From the NCBI GenBank assembly GCA_002451175.1, contig DKBI01000310.1, positions 1 to 6,842 on the forward strand: DNA of 6,842 nucleotides, written 5' to 3'. The translations under genes and the position numbers were made by a program. The notes under the pieces were generated by a model, which was not told where the DNA came from, made no database searches, and saw only the letters and a program-made list of their open reading frames with translations. Positions 1 through 6,112 of this stretch are shown here, piece after piece (the first letter of the stretch is position 1; every line of letters starts with the position of its first letter). Source of the DNA: Betaproteobacteria bacterium UBA6904 (GTDB lineage: Bacteria; Pseudomonadota; Gammaproteobacteria; Burkholderiales; SG8-39).

Positions 1-832
1 GTTCGGCGAGACGCTCGGCAATCCCGGGCTGGACGTGCTCGACATTCCGGAGGTGGCGGCGATTGCGCACGCGGCGGGCGTGCCCCTGCTCGTCGACTCG
101 ACGTTCACGACGCCCTACCTGATGCAGCCCTTCACGCTGGGCGCGGATCTCGTCTATCACTCGGCGACCAAGTTCCTCGGCGGGCATGGCACGGCGATCG
201 GCGGCGTGCTGGTCGACTCCGGCCGCTTCGACTGGGAGGCGAGCGGCCGGTTTCCGCAGATCAGCGAGCCCTACGAAGGTTTTCACGGCATGGATTTCGA
301 GGAAGAGTCGGGCACGCGCGCGTTCCTGCTGCGCGCGCGGCGCGAGGGATTGCGCGACTTCGGCGCCTGCATGGCGCCGATGACGGCGTTCCAGATCCTC
401 CAGGGCATCGAGACGCTGCACCTGCGCATGCCGAGGCACGTCGAGAATGCGCGCAAGGTCGTCGCCTACCTCGCGGCGCACCCGATGGTGTCGCAGGTGA
501 TGTATCCGGAGCTGCCCGACCATCCGGACCACGCGCTCGCGAAACGGCTGCTGCCGCGCGGCGCGGGGGCCGTGTTCTCGTTCGACCTGAAGAGCGGGCG
601 CGAGGGCGGGCGGCGGTTCATCGAGAGCCTGCGCGTGTTCTCGCACCTCGCCAACGTCGGGGACGCGAAATCGCTGGTCATTCATCCGGCGAGCACGACG
701 CACTACCGCATGTCCGAGGCCGATCTCGAGAAGGCCGGCATCGGCGCGGGCACGGTGCGCCTGTCGATCGGCCTGGAAGATGCCGACGATCTCGTCGGCG
801 ACCTCGAGCGCGGCCTGAAGGCGGCGCGGTGA
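1..832 (+). CDS. metY: O-acetylhomoserine sulfhydrylase (MetY-type), 5' end outside window
   Basis: PLP-dependent Cys/Met-metabolism enzyme that makes homocysteine from O-acetylhomoserine and sulfide (direct sulfhydrylation) in the cytoplasm. The reading frame is open from base 2, giving 276 visible residues. Full-length family members are about 425-430 residues, so roughly 150 N-terminal residues are missing. Family landmarks, numbered from the first visible residue: the Asp that pairs with the PLP ring nitrogen in VDSTFTTPYL (D32), the Schiff-base lysine in HSATKFLGGHG (K57), and the C-terminal HLANVGDAKSLVIHPASTTH segment typical of this fold. The long stretch through FDWEASGRFP and GFHGM favours the MetY/acetylhomoserine branch over cystathionine gamma-synthase or gamma-lyase. 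That assignment rests on motif recall, and substrate choice (O-acetyl or O-succinyl) cannot be read here. The TGA stop overlaps the GTG start of the next gene, so the two are probably translated together. Confidence 0.9.
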   Translation, partial: FGETLGNPGLDVLDIPEVAAIAHAAGVPLLVDSTFTTPYLMQPFTLGADLVYHSATKFLGGHGTAIGGVLVDSGRFDWEASGRFPQISEPYEGFHGMDFEEESGTRAFLLRARREGLRDFGACMAPMTAFQILQGIETLHLRMPRHVENARKVVAYLAAHPMVSQVMYPELPDHPDHALAKRLLPRGAGAVFSFDLKSGREGGRRFIESLRVFSHLANVGDAKSLVIHPASTTHYRMSEADLEKAGIGAGTVRLSIGLEDADDLVGDLERGLKAAR

Positions 833-1620
833 ATTTCGTCGTCGACGCCAAGGCGGTGTTCGCCTACACCGCGGCGCATGCGATCGATGCCTCGCGGCCG
901 ACCGTCGCGTTCCTGCACGGCGCGGGTCTCGATCATTCGTGGTTCGGGCTGCAGAGCCGTTACTTCGGCTATCACGGCCGCAACGTGCTGGCGATCGATC
1001 TGCCCGGGCACGGGCGCTCCGCGGGTCCGCCCCTGGAGCGCGTGGAGGCGCTCGCCGACTGGGTGCCGCGCGTGCTCGATGCGGCCGGCGTCGGCCGCGC
1101 GAGCCTCGTCGGACATTCGCTGGGCTCGCTCACCGCGCTGGAGTGCGCCGCGCGGCATCCGGCGCGCGTGGACCGGCTGGTGATGATCGGCACGGCGTTC
1201 CCGATGAAGGTGAGCGATGCGTTCCTCGGGGCGGCGCAACGCAACGACCCTGCGGCCTACGACATGGAGACGATCTGGGGCCATGCGCCGGAAGTGCCGC
1301 TCGGCCGCAATCCGAATCCCGGGATGTGGATGTACGGCGACACGCTCGCACGGCTCGGGCGTCTGGCGCCGGGCGTCCTGCATGCCGGGCTCAAGGCCTG
1401 CAACGACTACACGGCGGGACTGGAGAGCGCGGCAAAGGTGCAATGCCCCGCGCTGTTCATCCTCGGCCGGCGCGATCTCATGACGCCGCCGCGCGCGGCG
1501 CAGTCCCTCGTGCAGGCCGTGCCCGGCGCGCGCAGCGTGATCGTCGAGGCCGCGGGCCATTCGCTCATGGCCGAAGCGCCCGACGCCGTTCTCGACGCGC
1601 TGATCGAATTCCTGGCTTGA
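829..1620 (+). CDS. alpha/beta-fold hydrolase
   Basis: Complete 263-residue alpha/beta hydrolase without a signal peptide, so probably cytoplasmic. The oxyanion-hole motif HGAG lies at residues 30-33, the nucleophile elbow GHSLG at 95-99 (Ser97), the probable catalytic acid Asp216 in LGRRDLMTP and the catalytic His244 in AAGHSLMAEAP. The triad is therefore intact and correctly spaced. Residues ~125-195 form a cap-like insert with Met, Trp and Tyr residues that would set substrate preference. The GTG start overlaps the metY stop by 4 bases (GTGA) and there is no strong Shine-Dalgarno, which favours translational coupling. The natural substrate is unknown. Esterase, lactonase or a C-C hydrolase are all possible, and proximity to metY does not decide between them. 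Confidence 0.85.
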   Translation: MNFVVDAKAVFAYTAAHAIDASRPTVAFLHGAGLDHSWFGLQSRYFGYHGRNVLAIDLPGHGRSAGPPLERVEALADWVPRVLDAAGVGRASLVGHSLGSLTALECAARHPARVDRLVMIGTAFPMKVSDAFLGAAQRNDPAAYDMETIWGHAPEVPLGRNPNPGMWMYGDTLARLGRLAPGVLHAGLKACNDYTAGLESAAKVQCPALFILGRRDLMTPPRAAQSLVQAVPGARSVIVEAAGHSLMAEAPDAVLDALIEFLA

Positions 1621-1629
1621 CCGGCACCG

Positions 1630-1644
1630 GCCGGGCGCCCCGGC
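1630..1644. terminator. GC hairpin between convergent genes (possible terminator)
   Basis: Perfect 6-bp inverted repeat GCCGGG/CCCGGC with a CGC loop in the 30-bp gap between the convergent hydrolase and MATE stop codons. It could act for both directions, but only TT follows on the plus strand, so a classical intrinsic terminator is not shown. GC-rich DNA forms such stems by chance fairly often. Confidence 0.35.
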
Positions 1645-1650
1645 TTCGCG

Positions 1651-2988
1651 CTAGCGCGTCCAGTCGGAACGGTTCACGGCCCAGGCCGTGACCGATCCCA
1701 TCACCGCGATCCCCGCGGCCAGCACGACGAAGACCGCCCACAGCGGCGCGCCGAGCGACACGCAGGCGATGCCGCCGGCGGCGACGATTGCGAGCCGCAA
1801 GGTTCCCGCGAACACCGGCCATGCGACGCGGCCGCGGCCCTGCGAGGCGAAATACAGCGCGATGTTCACGCCGAAGAGCGGGTAGAAGGGGCCGACGATG
1901 CGCAGGTACTGGCTGCCTGCCTCGATCACCGCGGGATCGGCGCTGAACAGCGTCACCCAGGCGGCCGGGAACAGCGCCGCGCCGAAGCCGATGACGGCCG
2001 AGACCGTGGCCGCCAGACCCGCCCCGGTCCAGGCGATGCGCTTGCCGCGCGCGCCCTGGCCGGCGCCGACGTGCGTGCCCACCAGGATCACCAGCGCCTG
2101 CCCGACCGAGAAGACGAGCGGCACCTGCAGCAGCTCGAGCCGGATGCCGACGCCATAGCCCGCCAGCGCGGCGGCGCCGAAACGGCCGACCAGTCCGGTG
2201 ACGATCACCGCCGCGAGCACCGTCTGCACCGAGGACACGGAGGAAATCAGGCCGACGCGCAGGATCTCGCGGAACAGGTGCGGATCGAGCCGCAGCTCGC
2301 TGCGCGCCGGCCGCAGCGGGCTGTTCCAGAGGTAGGTGCCGGTGACCACGGCGGCGCAGCCCGCGGCGATGAGGTAGGCGAGGGCAGCGCCGGCGATGCC
2401 GAGCCGGGGCATCGGCCCGGCCCCGAGCACGAGGCCGAACGACAGCGGCACGTGGACGAACGCCGCGCCGATCAGCGCGAGCGCCGGCACGAGCGTGTTG
2501 CCGCTCCCGCGCAGGATGCTCGCGAACGTATTGGCGATCCACACCAGCACCGCCCCGCAGAACAGCACGTCCGAATACTCCAGGGCGTTGTGGATCACCG
2601 CGCCGCTGCCGCCGAGGAGCGCGTAGATCGGCCGCCCGAGCACCAGCAGGATGACGGTGAACGCAACGCCGAGCACGAGCGCGATCACCATCGCATGCAC
2701 GACGAGCCGGCGCGCGCGGGCCTCGTGCCCCGCGCCGAGCGCGCGGGCCACGGCGGAGGAAATGCCGCCGCCCATCGCGCCCGCGGAGATCATCTGCAGG
2801 AGCATGACCAGCGGAAAGACCAGCGCGAGGCCGGCCAGCGCCTCGGTGCCGAGCCGGCCGACGAAATAGGTGTCGCTGATGGAGACCGCGGACTGCGTCA
2901 GCACCAGCAGCGCGCCCGGCGCCGCGAGCCAAAGCAGCGTGGGCAGCACGGGCGCCTCCAGCAGGCGGCGCGCTCGCGAGGTGCTCAT
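1651..2988 (-). CDS. MATE-family multidrug/toxin efflux transporter
   Basis: Complete 445-residue inner-membrane protein, close to the usual 440-480 of the family, with about 12 hydrophobic segments arranged as two MatE halves. N-half landmarks are the SISDTYFVGRLGTEALAGLA motif (Asp39 is the conserved acidic residue after the first helix), the glycine-rich SAGAMGGGISSAVARALGAG at residues 68-87, and ILRGSGNT at 158-165. The second half repeats the pattern with GYGVGIRLE (277-285), VGTHVGAGQG (303-312) and FASQGRGR (380-387). Such transporters export cationic drugs, dyes or metabolites in exchange for Na+ or H+; neither the substrate nor the coupling ion can be read from the sequence. The ATG at 2986-2988 has no clear Shine-Dalgarno. 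No other in-frame start lies close upstream. It diverges from lrgA across 29 bp and converges on the hydrolase. Assignment to the NorM or DinF subgroup is uncertain. Confidence 0.9.
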   Translation of the reverse strand: MSTSRARRLLEAPVLPTLLWLAAPGALLVLTQSAVSISDTYFVGRLGTEALAGLALVFPLVMLLQMISAGAMGGGISSAVARALGAGHEARARRLVVHAMVIALVLGVAFTVILLVLGRPIYALLGGSGAVIHNALEYSDVLFCGAVLVWIANTFASILRGSGNTLVPALALIGAAFVHVPLSFGLVLGAGPMPRLGIAGAALAYLIAAGCAAVVTGTYLWNSPLRPARSELRLDPHLFREILRVGLISSVSSVQTVLAAVIVTGLVGRFGAAALAGYGVGIRLELLQVPLVFSVGQALVILVGTHVGAGQGARGKRIAWTGAGLAATVSAVIGFGAALFPAAWVTLFSADPAVIEAGSQYLRIVGPFYPLFGVNIALYFASQGRGRVAWPVFAGTLRLAIVAAGGIACVSLGAPLWAVFVVLAAGIAVMGSVTAWAVNRSDWTR

Positions 2989-3017
2989 GCGCCGAGCGTA
3001 ACGTAAGATGCGCGGCG
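2989..3017. promoter_or_regulatory. 29-bp divergent gap between MATE and lrgA starts
   Basis: Only 29 bases separate the two divergent start codons, so at least one promoter must overlap coding sequence. The gap contains the short tandem CGTAACGTAA (2997-3006), and TAAGAT at 3004-3009 matches 4 of 6 positions of a -10 hexamer on the plus strand. If that is the -10, transcription would start around 3016 and the lrgA message would be almost leaderless. Neither gene shows a good Shine-Dalgarno here. The promoter call is tentative. Confidence 0.3.
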
Positions 3018-3350
3018 ATGCTGGCCGCTTTCACTCTGCTGCTGGTCTACCAGCTGATCGGCGAGGCCGTGGTGCACTTCGCGGCGTTGCCGGTTCCGGG
3101 GCCGGTGGTGGGCATGCTGCTGCTCTTTCTCACGCTGCTTGCGCGTGGCGCCACCCCCGATTGGCTGCGCTCGACCTGCAACGCGCTGCTGGCGCACCTG
3201 TCGCTGCTGTTCGTTCCGGCCGGCGTCGGCGTCATGCTGCATTTCCAGCGTCTCGGCGCCGAGTGGCTGCCGATCGCCGTCGCGCTCGTCGCCAGCACCG
3301 TGATCACCATCGGCGTCACCGCGCTCGTCATGAAGGGGCTGCAGCGGTGA
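3018..3350 (+). CDS. lrgA: CidA/LrgA-family holin-like membrane protein
   Basis: Small 110-residue inner-membrane protein of the CidA/LrgA (YohJ) family, with four hydrophobic segments at about residues 2-19, 27-44, 58-77 and 84-105. Family signatures are LPVPGPVVGMLLLF (24-37) and SLLFVPAGVGVMLH (62-75). Relatives act together with an LrgB-type partner. They were first described as holin/antiholin-like regulators of autolysis, and later work links LrgAB/CidAB to export or uptake of small carboxylates such as pyruvate. Which applies here is not decided by sequence. Length is slightly below the usual 115-140. The ATG at 3018 has no obvious ribosome binding site, and no other start in this frame fits better. 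It overlaps lrgB by 4 bases. lrgA and cidA are not separable by sequence alone, so the symbol is a family label. Confidence 0.85.
   Translation: MLAAFTLLLVYQLIGEAVVHFAALPVPGPVVGMLLLFLTLLARGATPDWLRSTCNALLAHLSLLFVPAGVGVMLHFQRLGAEWLPIAVALVASTVITIGVTALVMKGLQR
3333..3338 (+). promoter_or_regulatory. ribosome binding site of lrgB inside lrgA
   Basis: AAGGGG, 8 bases before the GTG at 3347, lies within the last codons of lrgA. It supports the overlapping GTG start and coupled translation of the two membrane proteins. Confidence 0.55.
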
Positions 3351-4069
3351 GCGGGCGGTTCGCCGATTTCTGGGTCTACCTCTCGGCCTCGCCGCTGCTC
3401 GGGCTGACGGCGACGCTCGTGGCCTACCAGGCGGCGTACTGGATCTACCAGAAGGCGCGCATGAATCCGCTCGCCAATCCGGTGGCGCTTTCGGTGGCGA
3501 TGCTCGTGGCGCTGCTCTGGTTCACCGGGACGCCGTATCCGGTGTACTTCGATGGCGCGCAGTTCGTGCACTTCCTGCTCGGCCCGGCAACGGTGGCATT
3601 GGCGGTCCCGCTCTATGCAAATCTCGCGACGCTGAAGAAGAACCTCGTTCCGCTCTGCGGGGCGCTGCTCGCCGGTTCCGTCGTTGCCGCGGGGTCGGCG
3701 GTCGGCATCGGCTGGCTCCTGGGCGCGAGCCGTGAGACGCTGCTTTCGCTCGCGCCCAAGTCCGTGACCACGCCGATCGCCATGGGGATCGCCGAGAAGC
3801 TCGGGGGGCTGCCGTCGCTCACCGCCGTCCTGGTCGTCACCACGGGGATTCTCGGCGCCGTGCTGGCGCGCGGCACCCTCGACCTGCTGCGCATCGGCGA
3901 TCCCGCGGTGCGCGGCTTTGCCGTGGGCGTGGCCGCCCACGGCATCGGCACGGCGCGCGCGTTCCAGGTGTCCGAGACCATGGGGGCGTTCGCCGGCCTC
4001 GCCATGGGCCTCAACGGCCTGCTGACGGCATTTCTCTTCCCGCTGCTGCTCAGGCTCTGGGACGCCTGA
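3347..4069 (+). CDS. lrgB: LrgB/CidB-family membrane protein
   Basis: 240-residue polytopic inner-membrane protein, the normal length for LrgB/CidB/YohK. The start is the GTG at 3347, which overlaps the lrgA stop (GTGA) and is preceded 8 bases upstream by AAGGGG (3333-3338). This is better than longer in-frame readings that would run through lrgA. Conserved family motifs are MNPLANPVAL (39-48), FLLGPATVALAVPLY (76-90), LAPKSVTTPIAM (135-146) and AAHGIGTARAF (196-206). The last two are the most diagnostic of the family, shared with the plant plastid glycolate/glycerate transporter PLGG1. With LrgA it would form a two-component membrane system for carboxylate transport or for envelope/autolysis control. 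No LysR- or LytTR-type regulator, often found beside such pairs, is in the window. The stop lies only 8 bp from the convergent DUF1641 gene. Confidence 0.9.
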   Translation: MSGRFADFWVYLSASPLLGLTATLVAYQAAYWIYQKARMNPLANPVALSVAMLVALLWFTGTPYPVYFDGAQFVHFLLGPATVALAVPLYANLATLKKNLVPLCGALLAGSVVAAGSAVGIGWLLGASRETLLSLAPKSVTTPIAMGIAEKLGGLPSLTAVLVVTTGILGAVLARGTLDLLRIGDPAVRGFAVGVAAHGIGTARAFQVSETMGAFAGLAMGLNGLLTAFLFPLLLRLWDA

Positions 4070-4071
4070 GC

Positions 4072-4086
4072 CCGCGCTCAGCGCGG
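4072..4086. terminator. GC hairpin at lrgB / DUF1641 convergence (possible terminator)
   Basis: Perfect 6-bp inverted repeat CCGCGC/GCGCGG. Its TCA loop is exactly the stop codon of the minus-strand DUF1641 gene, and it begins 2 bases after the lrgB stop. An alternative, mutually exclusive stem CTGAG/CTCAG (4066-4070 with 4077-4081) overlaps it. There is no T-tract on either strand, so a terminator role is only inferred from position between convergent genes. Confidence 0.35.
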
Positions 4087-4686
4087 CGGATGCTTGCGCA
4101 GCTCCTTGCCGACGTTGACGAGATACTGGAGCGATTCCTGGTTGCCCAGGTCGGCCATCAGGCGCCACATGCCGCCCAGGCCGCCGCTCGGTCCCGGCTC
4201 GGTCGCGGATTCCGACGCCGCGGCTTCGAAGGCGTGCAGCATGCGCTCGAGCATGTCCAGCTTCTGCGCCAGGCGCGGCAGCGTCTCGGCGATGCGCTGC
4301 AGGCTCCCCGAGGATTCGAGCTGCGCGAGCATCTCGACCATCCGGAATGCGCCGCCGCGGGTCAGGCGGTCGAGCAGCGACAGCCCCTCGGCCGCGGTTT
4401 CCGCGATGCGCCCCACCATCTCGTCGCTCAGCGCGTCCTCCGCCGAGCCGTAGACCCGCGCGAGCTTCGCCAGCCGGTCCAGGTCGCCGTTGTTCACCAG
4501 GTCGGCGAGCGCGGGGATCGCGCGCGCCAGGCCCGTGCGGTTGACACGGTCGACGAGGTCCATCGCGTCGCCCACGGTGCCGGCGAGGCGCGACACCATC
4601 TCGTCGCTCGTCGAGTCGCGTGCGGCGGCCAGCACGCGCTCGATCTCGGCGCTGATCGCCGCTTGTTCCGTCGTGGTATCGGTCAT
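4078..4686 (-). CDS. DUF1641 protein with internal 60-residue duplication
   Basis: 202-residue soluble, mainly alpha-helical protein without signal peptide, membrane segment or cysteine. The C-terminal part (about residues 168-198, GGLGGMWRLMADL followed by ESLQYLVNVGKELRK) fits the DUF1641 family core, recognised from memory. Members of that family often sit beside sulfide:quinone oxidoreductase-like flavoproteins or formate dehydrogenases, and their function is not established. Residues 27-86 and 87-146 are an ungapped tandem duplication, about 23 of 60 positions identical, both opening with SDEMV. The C-terminal core resembles the second half of each unit and could be a degenerate third copy. 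The gene starts 11 bp after the sqr stop and is the last gene of the operon, with only a weak GAGG-like ribosome site. A role as partner, adaptor or stability factor of the SQR-like enzyme is inferred from position alone. Confidence 0.8.
   Translation of the reverse strand: MTDTTTEQAAISAEIERVLAAARDSTSDEMVSRLAGTVGDAMDLVDRVNRTGLARAIPALADLVNNGDLDRLAKLARVYGSAEDALSDEMVGRIAETAAEGLSLLDRLTRGGAFRMVEMLAQLESSGSLQRIAETLPRLAQKLDMLERMLHAFEAAASESATEPGPSGGLGGMWRLMADLGNQESLQYLVNVGKELRKHPPR
4249..4608 (-). repeat. two tandem 180-bp units encoding the DUF1641 duplication
   Basis: Unit 1 spans 4429-4608 (residues 27-86) and unit 2 spans 4249-4428 (residues 87-146). Both open with the same DNA: CACCATCTCGTCGCTC occurs at 4594-4609 and again at 4414-4429, exactly 180 bp apart. 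The rest has diverged at DNA level while keeping hydrophobic spacing, which points to an old duplication with one conserved opening motif. Confidence 0.7.
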
Positions 4687-4697
4687 GGCGGCCTCGC

Positions 4698-5831
4698 TCA
4701 GAGAAGTCCGCGGGCCGAGGCCCAGTACAGCTTGTTGTAGGCCACCTTGAACCAGTGCACGGCGCGCGTCGGCGCCCGGGGCTGCGGCGGGTTCTGGTAA
4801 TCGAACATGGCGTACGTGGCGCGGTCCTTGCCTGCCTCGATGAAGCAGAACACCTTGCCGTCGTACTCGCGCACCGGCGCGCCCAGCCGCACCAGCGCGG
4901 CGATGTTCTCGCCGATCACCTCGGCTTCGAAGTGCGCGGTGGAGCCCGCCTTGCTGATCGGCAGGTTGGTCGTGTCGCCGAGCACGAAGACGTTGCTGCG
5001 GCCCTCCATGTTCAGCGTGTGGCGGTGCGTCGGAATCCAGCCGCGCTGGCCGAGATTGTTCTTCTCGATGACCTCCATGCCGCGGTGCGCCGGGATCGAC
5101 ACGAGCAGGTCGTAGTCGGTCTCGCTGCCTTCCTCGCTGCGCACGACCTTCTTCGCGCCGTCGACTTCCTTGACGTTGAACATCGTCTCGTAGGTGATGC
5201 CGAGACGGTCCATCTCCGGGGCCGCCCACTTGGCGACGTTCTCCAGCGTGTGCACGCGGCCGATCGGGTAGGTGTAATGCAGCTTCACCTTGTCGAGGAT
5301 CCCGCGGTCGCGGAAATAGTCGTGCATCATGAAGATGATCTCGAGCGGCGCCATCGGGCACTTGTGCGGCACGCCCATGGCGACGACGATCTTGCCGCCC
5401 TGGAAGGCCTGCAGCCGCTTGAACATCCGGACCGCCGTCTCCTCGGTGTAGAACTGCTCGGAATTCTCGGCCAGGCCGGGAATCTCCTCGGGCGTCGGCC
5501 GCGCGCCGGTCGCGATGGCGAGCACGTCGTAGCCATGCACCTTGCCGCTCTTGGTCTTCACCTCGTTCTTGTCCAGGCGGAACTCCTCCGCCGGATCCAC
5601 GTGCAGGTCAATGCCCGGCTCGAGCAGGCTCGCCTGGTCGCGGTAAAGCTCCTCGGGCGTCATGCGGCCGATCGCCAGATACAGCAGCCCCGGCTGGTAC
5701 ATGTGGCGATCCGATGCGGTGAGCATCGTCATGCGCACCTTCCCGCTGCGCAGCTCGGTGGTGAGCCGCCGGGCGAGATTGTTGGCGAGAATGGTGCCGC
5801 CCATTCCGCCGCCTACGATCAGGATCTTCAT
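4698..5831 (-). CDS. sqr: sulfide:quinone oxidoreductase-type FAD flavoprotein
   Basis: 377-residue flavoprotein of the SQR/flavocytochrome c sulfide dehydrogenase superfamily. It would oxidise sulfide to protein-bound polysulfide and pass two electrons through FAD to membrane quinone. The N-terminal dinucleotide fold is KILIVGGGMGG (2-12), an ATGARP segment is at 107-112, and the second FAD site VFVLGDTTNLP is at 281-291. The two redox cysteines are Cys158 (VPHKCPMAPLE) and Cys329 (KVFCFIEAGKD), the only cysteines in the protein. The third cysteine of classical SQRs (Cys128 in the Acidithiobacillus enzyme) appears to be Tyr128. The C-terminal stretch from HWFKVAYNKLYW is aromatic/basic and fits the amphipathic membrane-anchoring helices. 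There is no signal peptide. The ATG start has GGAGGT 4 bases upstream. At 377 residues it is shorter than classical type I SQRs (about 430). A related NAD(P)/FAD oxidoreductase with another acceptor is the main alternative, but the tusA/dsrE context supports sulfide or persulfide chemistry. Confidence 0.82.
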   Translation of the reverse strand: MKILIVGGGMGGTILANNLARRLTTELRSGKVRMTMLTASDRHMYQPGLLYLAIGRMTPEELYRDQASLLEPGIDLHVDPAEEFRLDKNEVKTKSGKVHGYDVLAIATGARPTPEEIPGLAENSEQFYTEETAVRMFKRLQAFQGGKIVVAMGVPHKCPMAPLEIIFMMHDYFRDRGILDKVKLHYTYPIGRVHTLENVAKWAAPEMDRLGITYETMFNVKEVDGAKKVVRSEEGSETDYDLLVSIPAHRGMEVIEKNNLGQRGWIPTHRHTLNMEGRSNVFVLGDTTNLPISKAGSTAHFEAEVIGENIAALVRLGAPVREYDGKVFCFIEAGKDRATYAMFDYQNPPQPRAPTRAVHWFKVAYNKLYWASARGLL

Positions 5832-5864
5832 GGTGACCTCCGTGGTGGTTGCTGCGACCGTCCG

Positions 5865-6095
5865 TCAGTGGGTTTTTCGGGCGAGCACATGCCAGACGCC
5901 GTCCTTCTCCTCCGTGCCCAGGTGCTCGTGCTTGGCCTTGCGAAGCCATTCCGGGATCTCGTTCGCCGAGCCCTTGTCGGAGGACAGGATCTCGATCTCG
6001 TCGCCGATCGCGATCATCTTCATGCCGGCGATCAATTCCATGAGCGGCCCCGGGCAGAAGCTGCCGCGGGCGTCGATCGTCTTGCGATTGGCCAT
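5865..6095 (-). CDS. tusA: TusA-family sulfur carrier protein
   Basis: 76-residue cytoplasmic sulfur carrier of the TusA/SirA/YedF fold. The sulfur-binding motif CPGP lies at residues 14-17 (Cys14, its only cysteine), preceded by the usual IDARG and followed by a helix and the SSDKGSANEIPEWLRKAKH segment typical of the family. The cysteine would carry sulfane sulfur as a persulfide and hand it between thiol proteins. AAGGAG (6104-6109) sits 8 bases before the ATG, a strong ribosome site. The gene begins 17 bp after the dsrE-like stop and ends 33 bp before sqr. In this position it more likely serves sulfur oxidation trafficking than tRNA thiolation, although the sequence itself does not exclude the tRNA role. 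Length and motif order are normal. Confidence 0.9.
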   Translation of the reverse strand: MANRKTIDARGSFCPGPLMELIAGMKMIAIGDEIEILSSDKGSANEIPEWLRKAKHEHLGTEEKDGVWHVLARKTH

Positions 6096-6112
6096 CGTGC
6101 CTGCTCCTTGCG

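Noticed and set aside
703..1560. Minus-strand 285-codon open frame antisense to metY and the hydrolase
   Set aside because: Arg/His-rich shadow with no ribosome site or motif; the hydrolase has a complete catalytic triad.
2071..3006. Plus-strand 311-codon open frame antisense to the MATE gene
   Set aside because: Low-complexity Arg/Asp/Glu/His/Gln-rich translation without domains; shadow of the transporter gene.
3047..4168. Minus-strand 373-codon open frame antisense to lrgA and lrgB
   Set aside because: Arg/Gln/Glu/His-rich shadow frame; lrgA and lrgB on the other strand are strongly supported by motifs.
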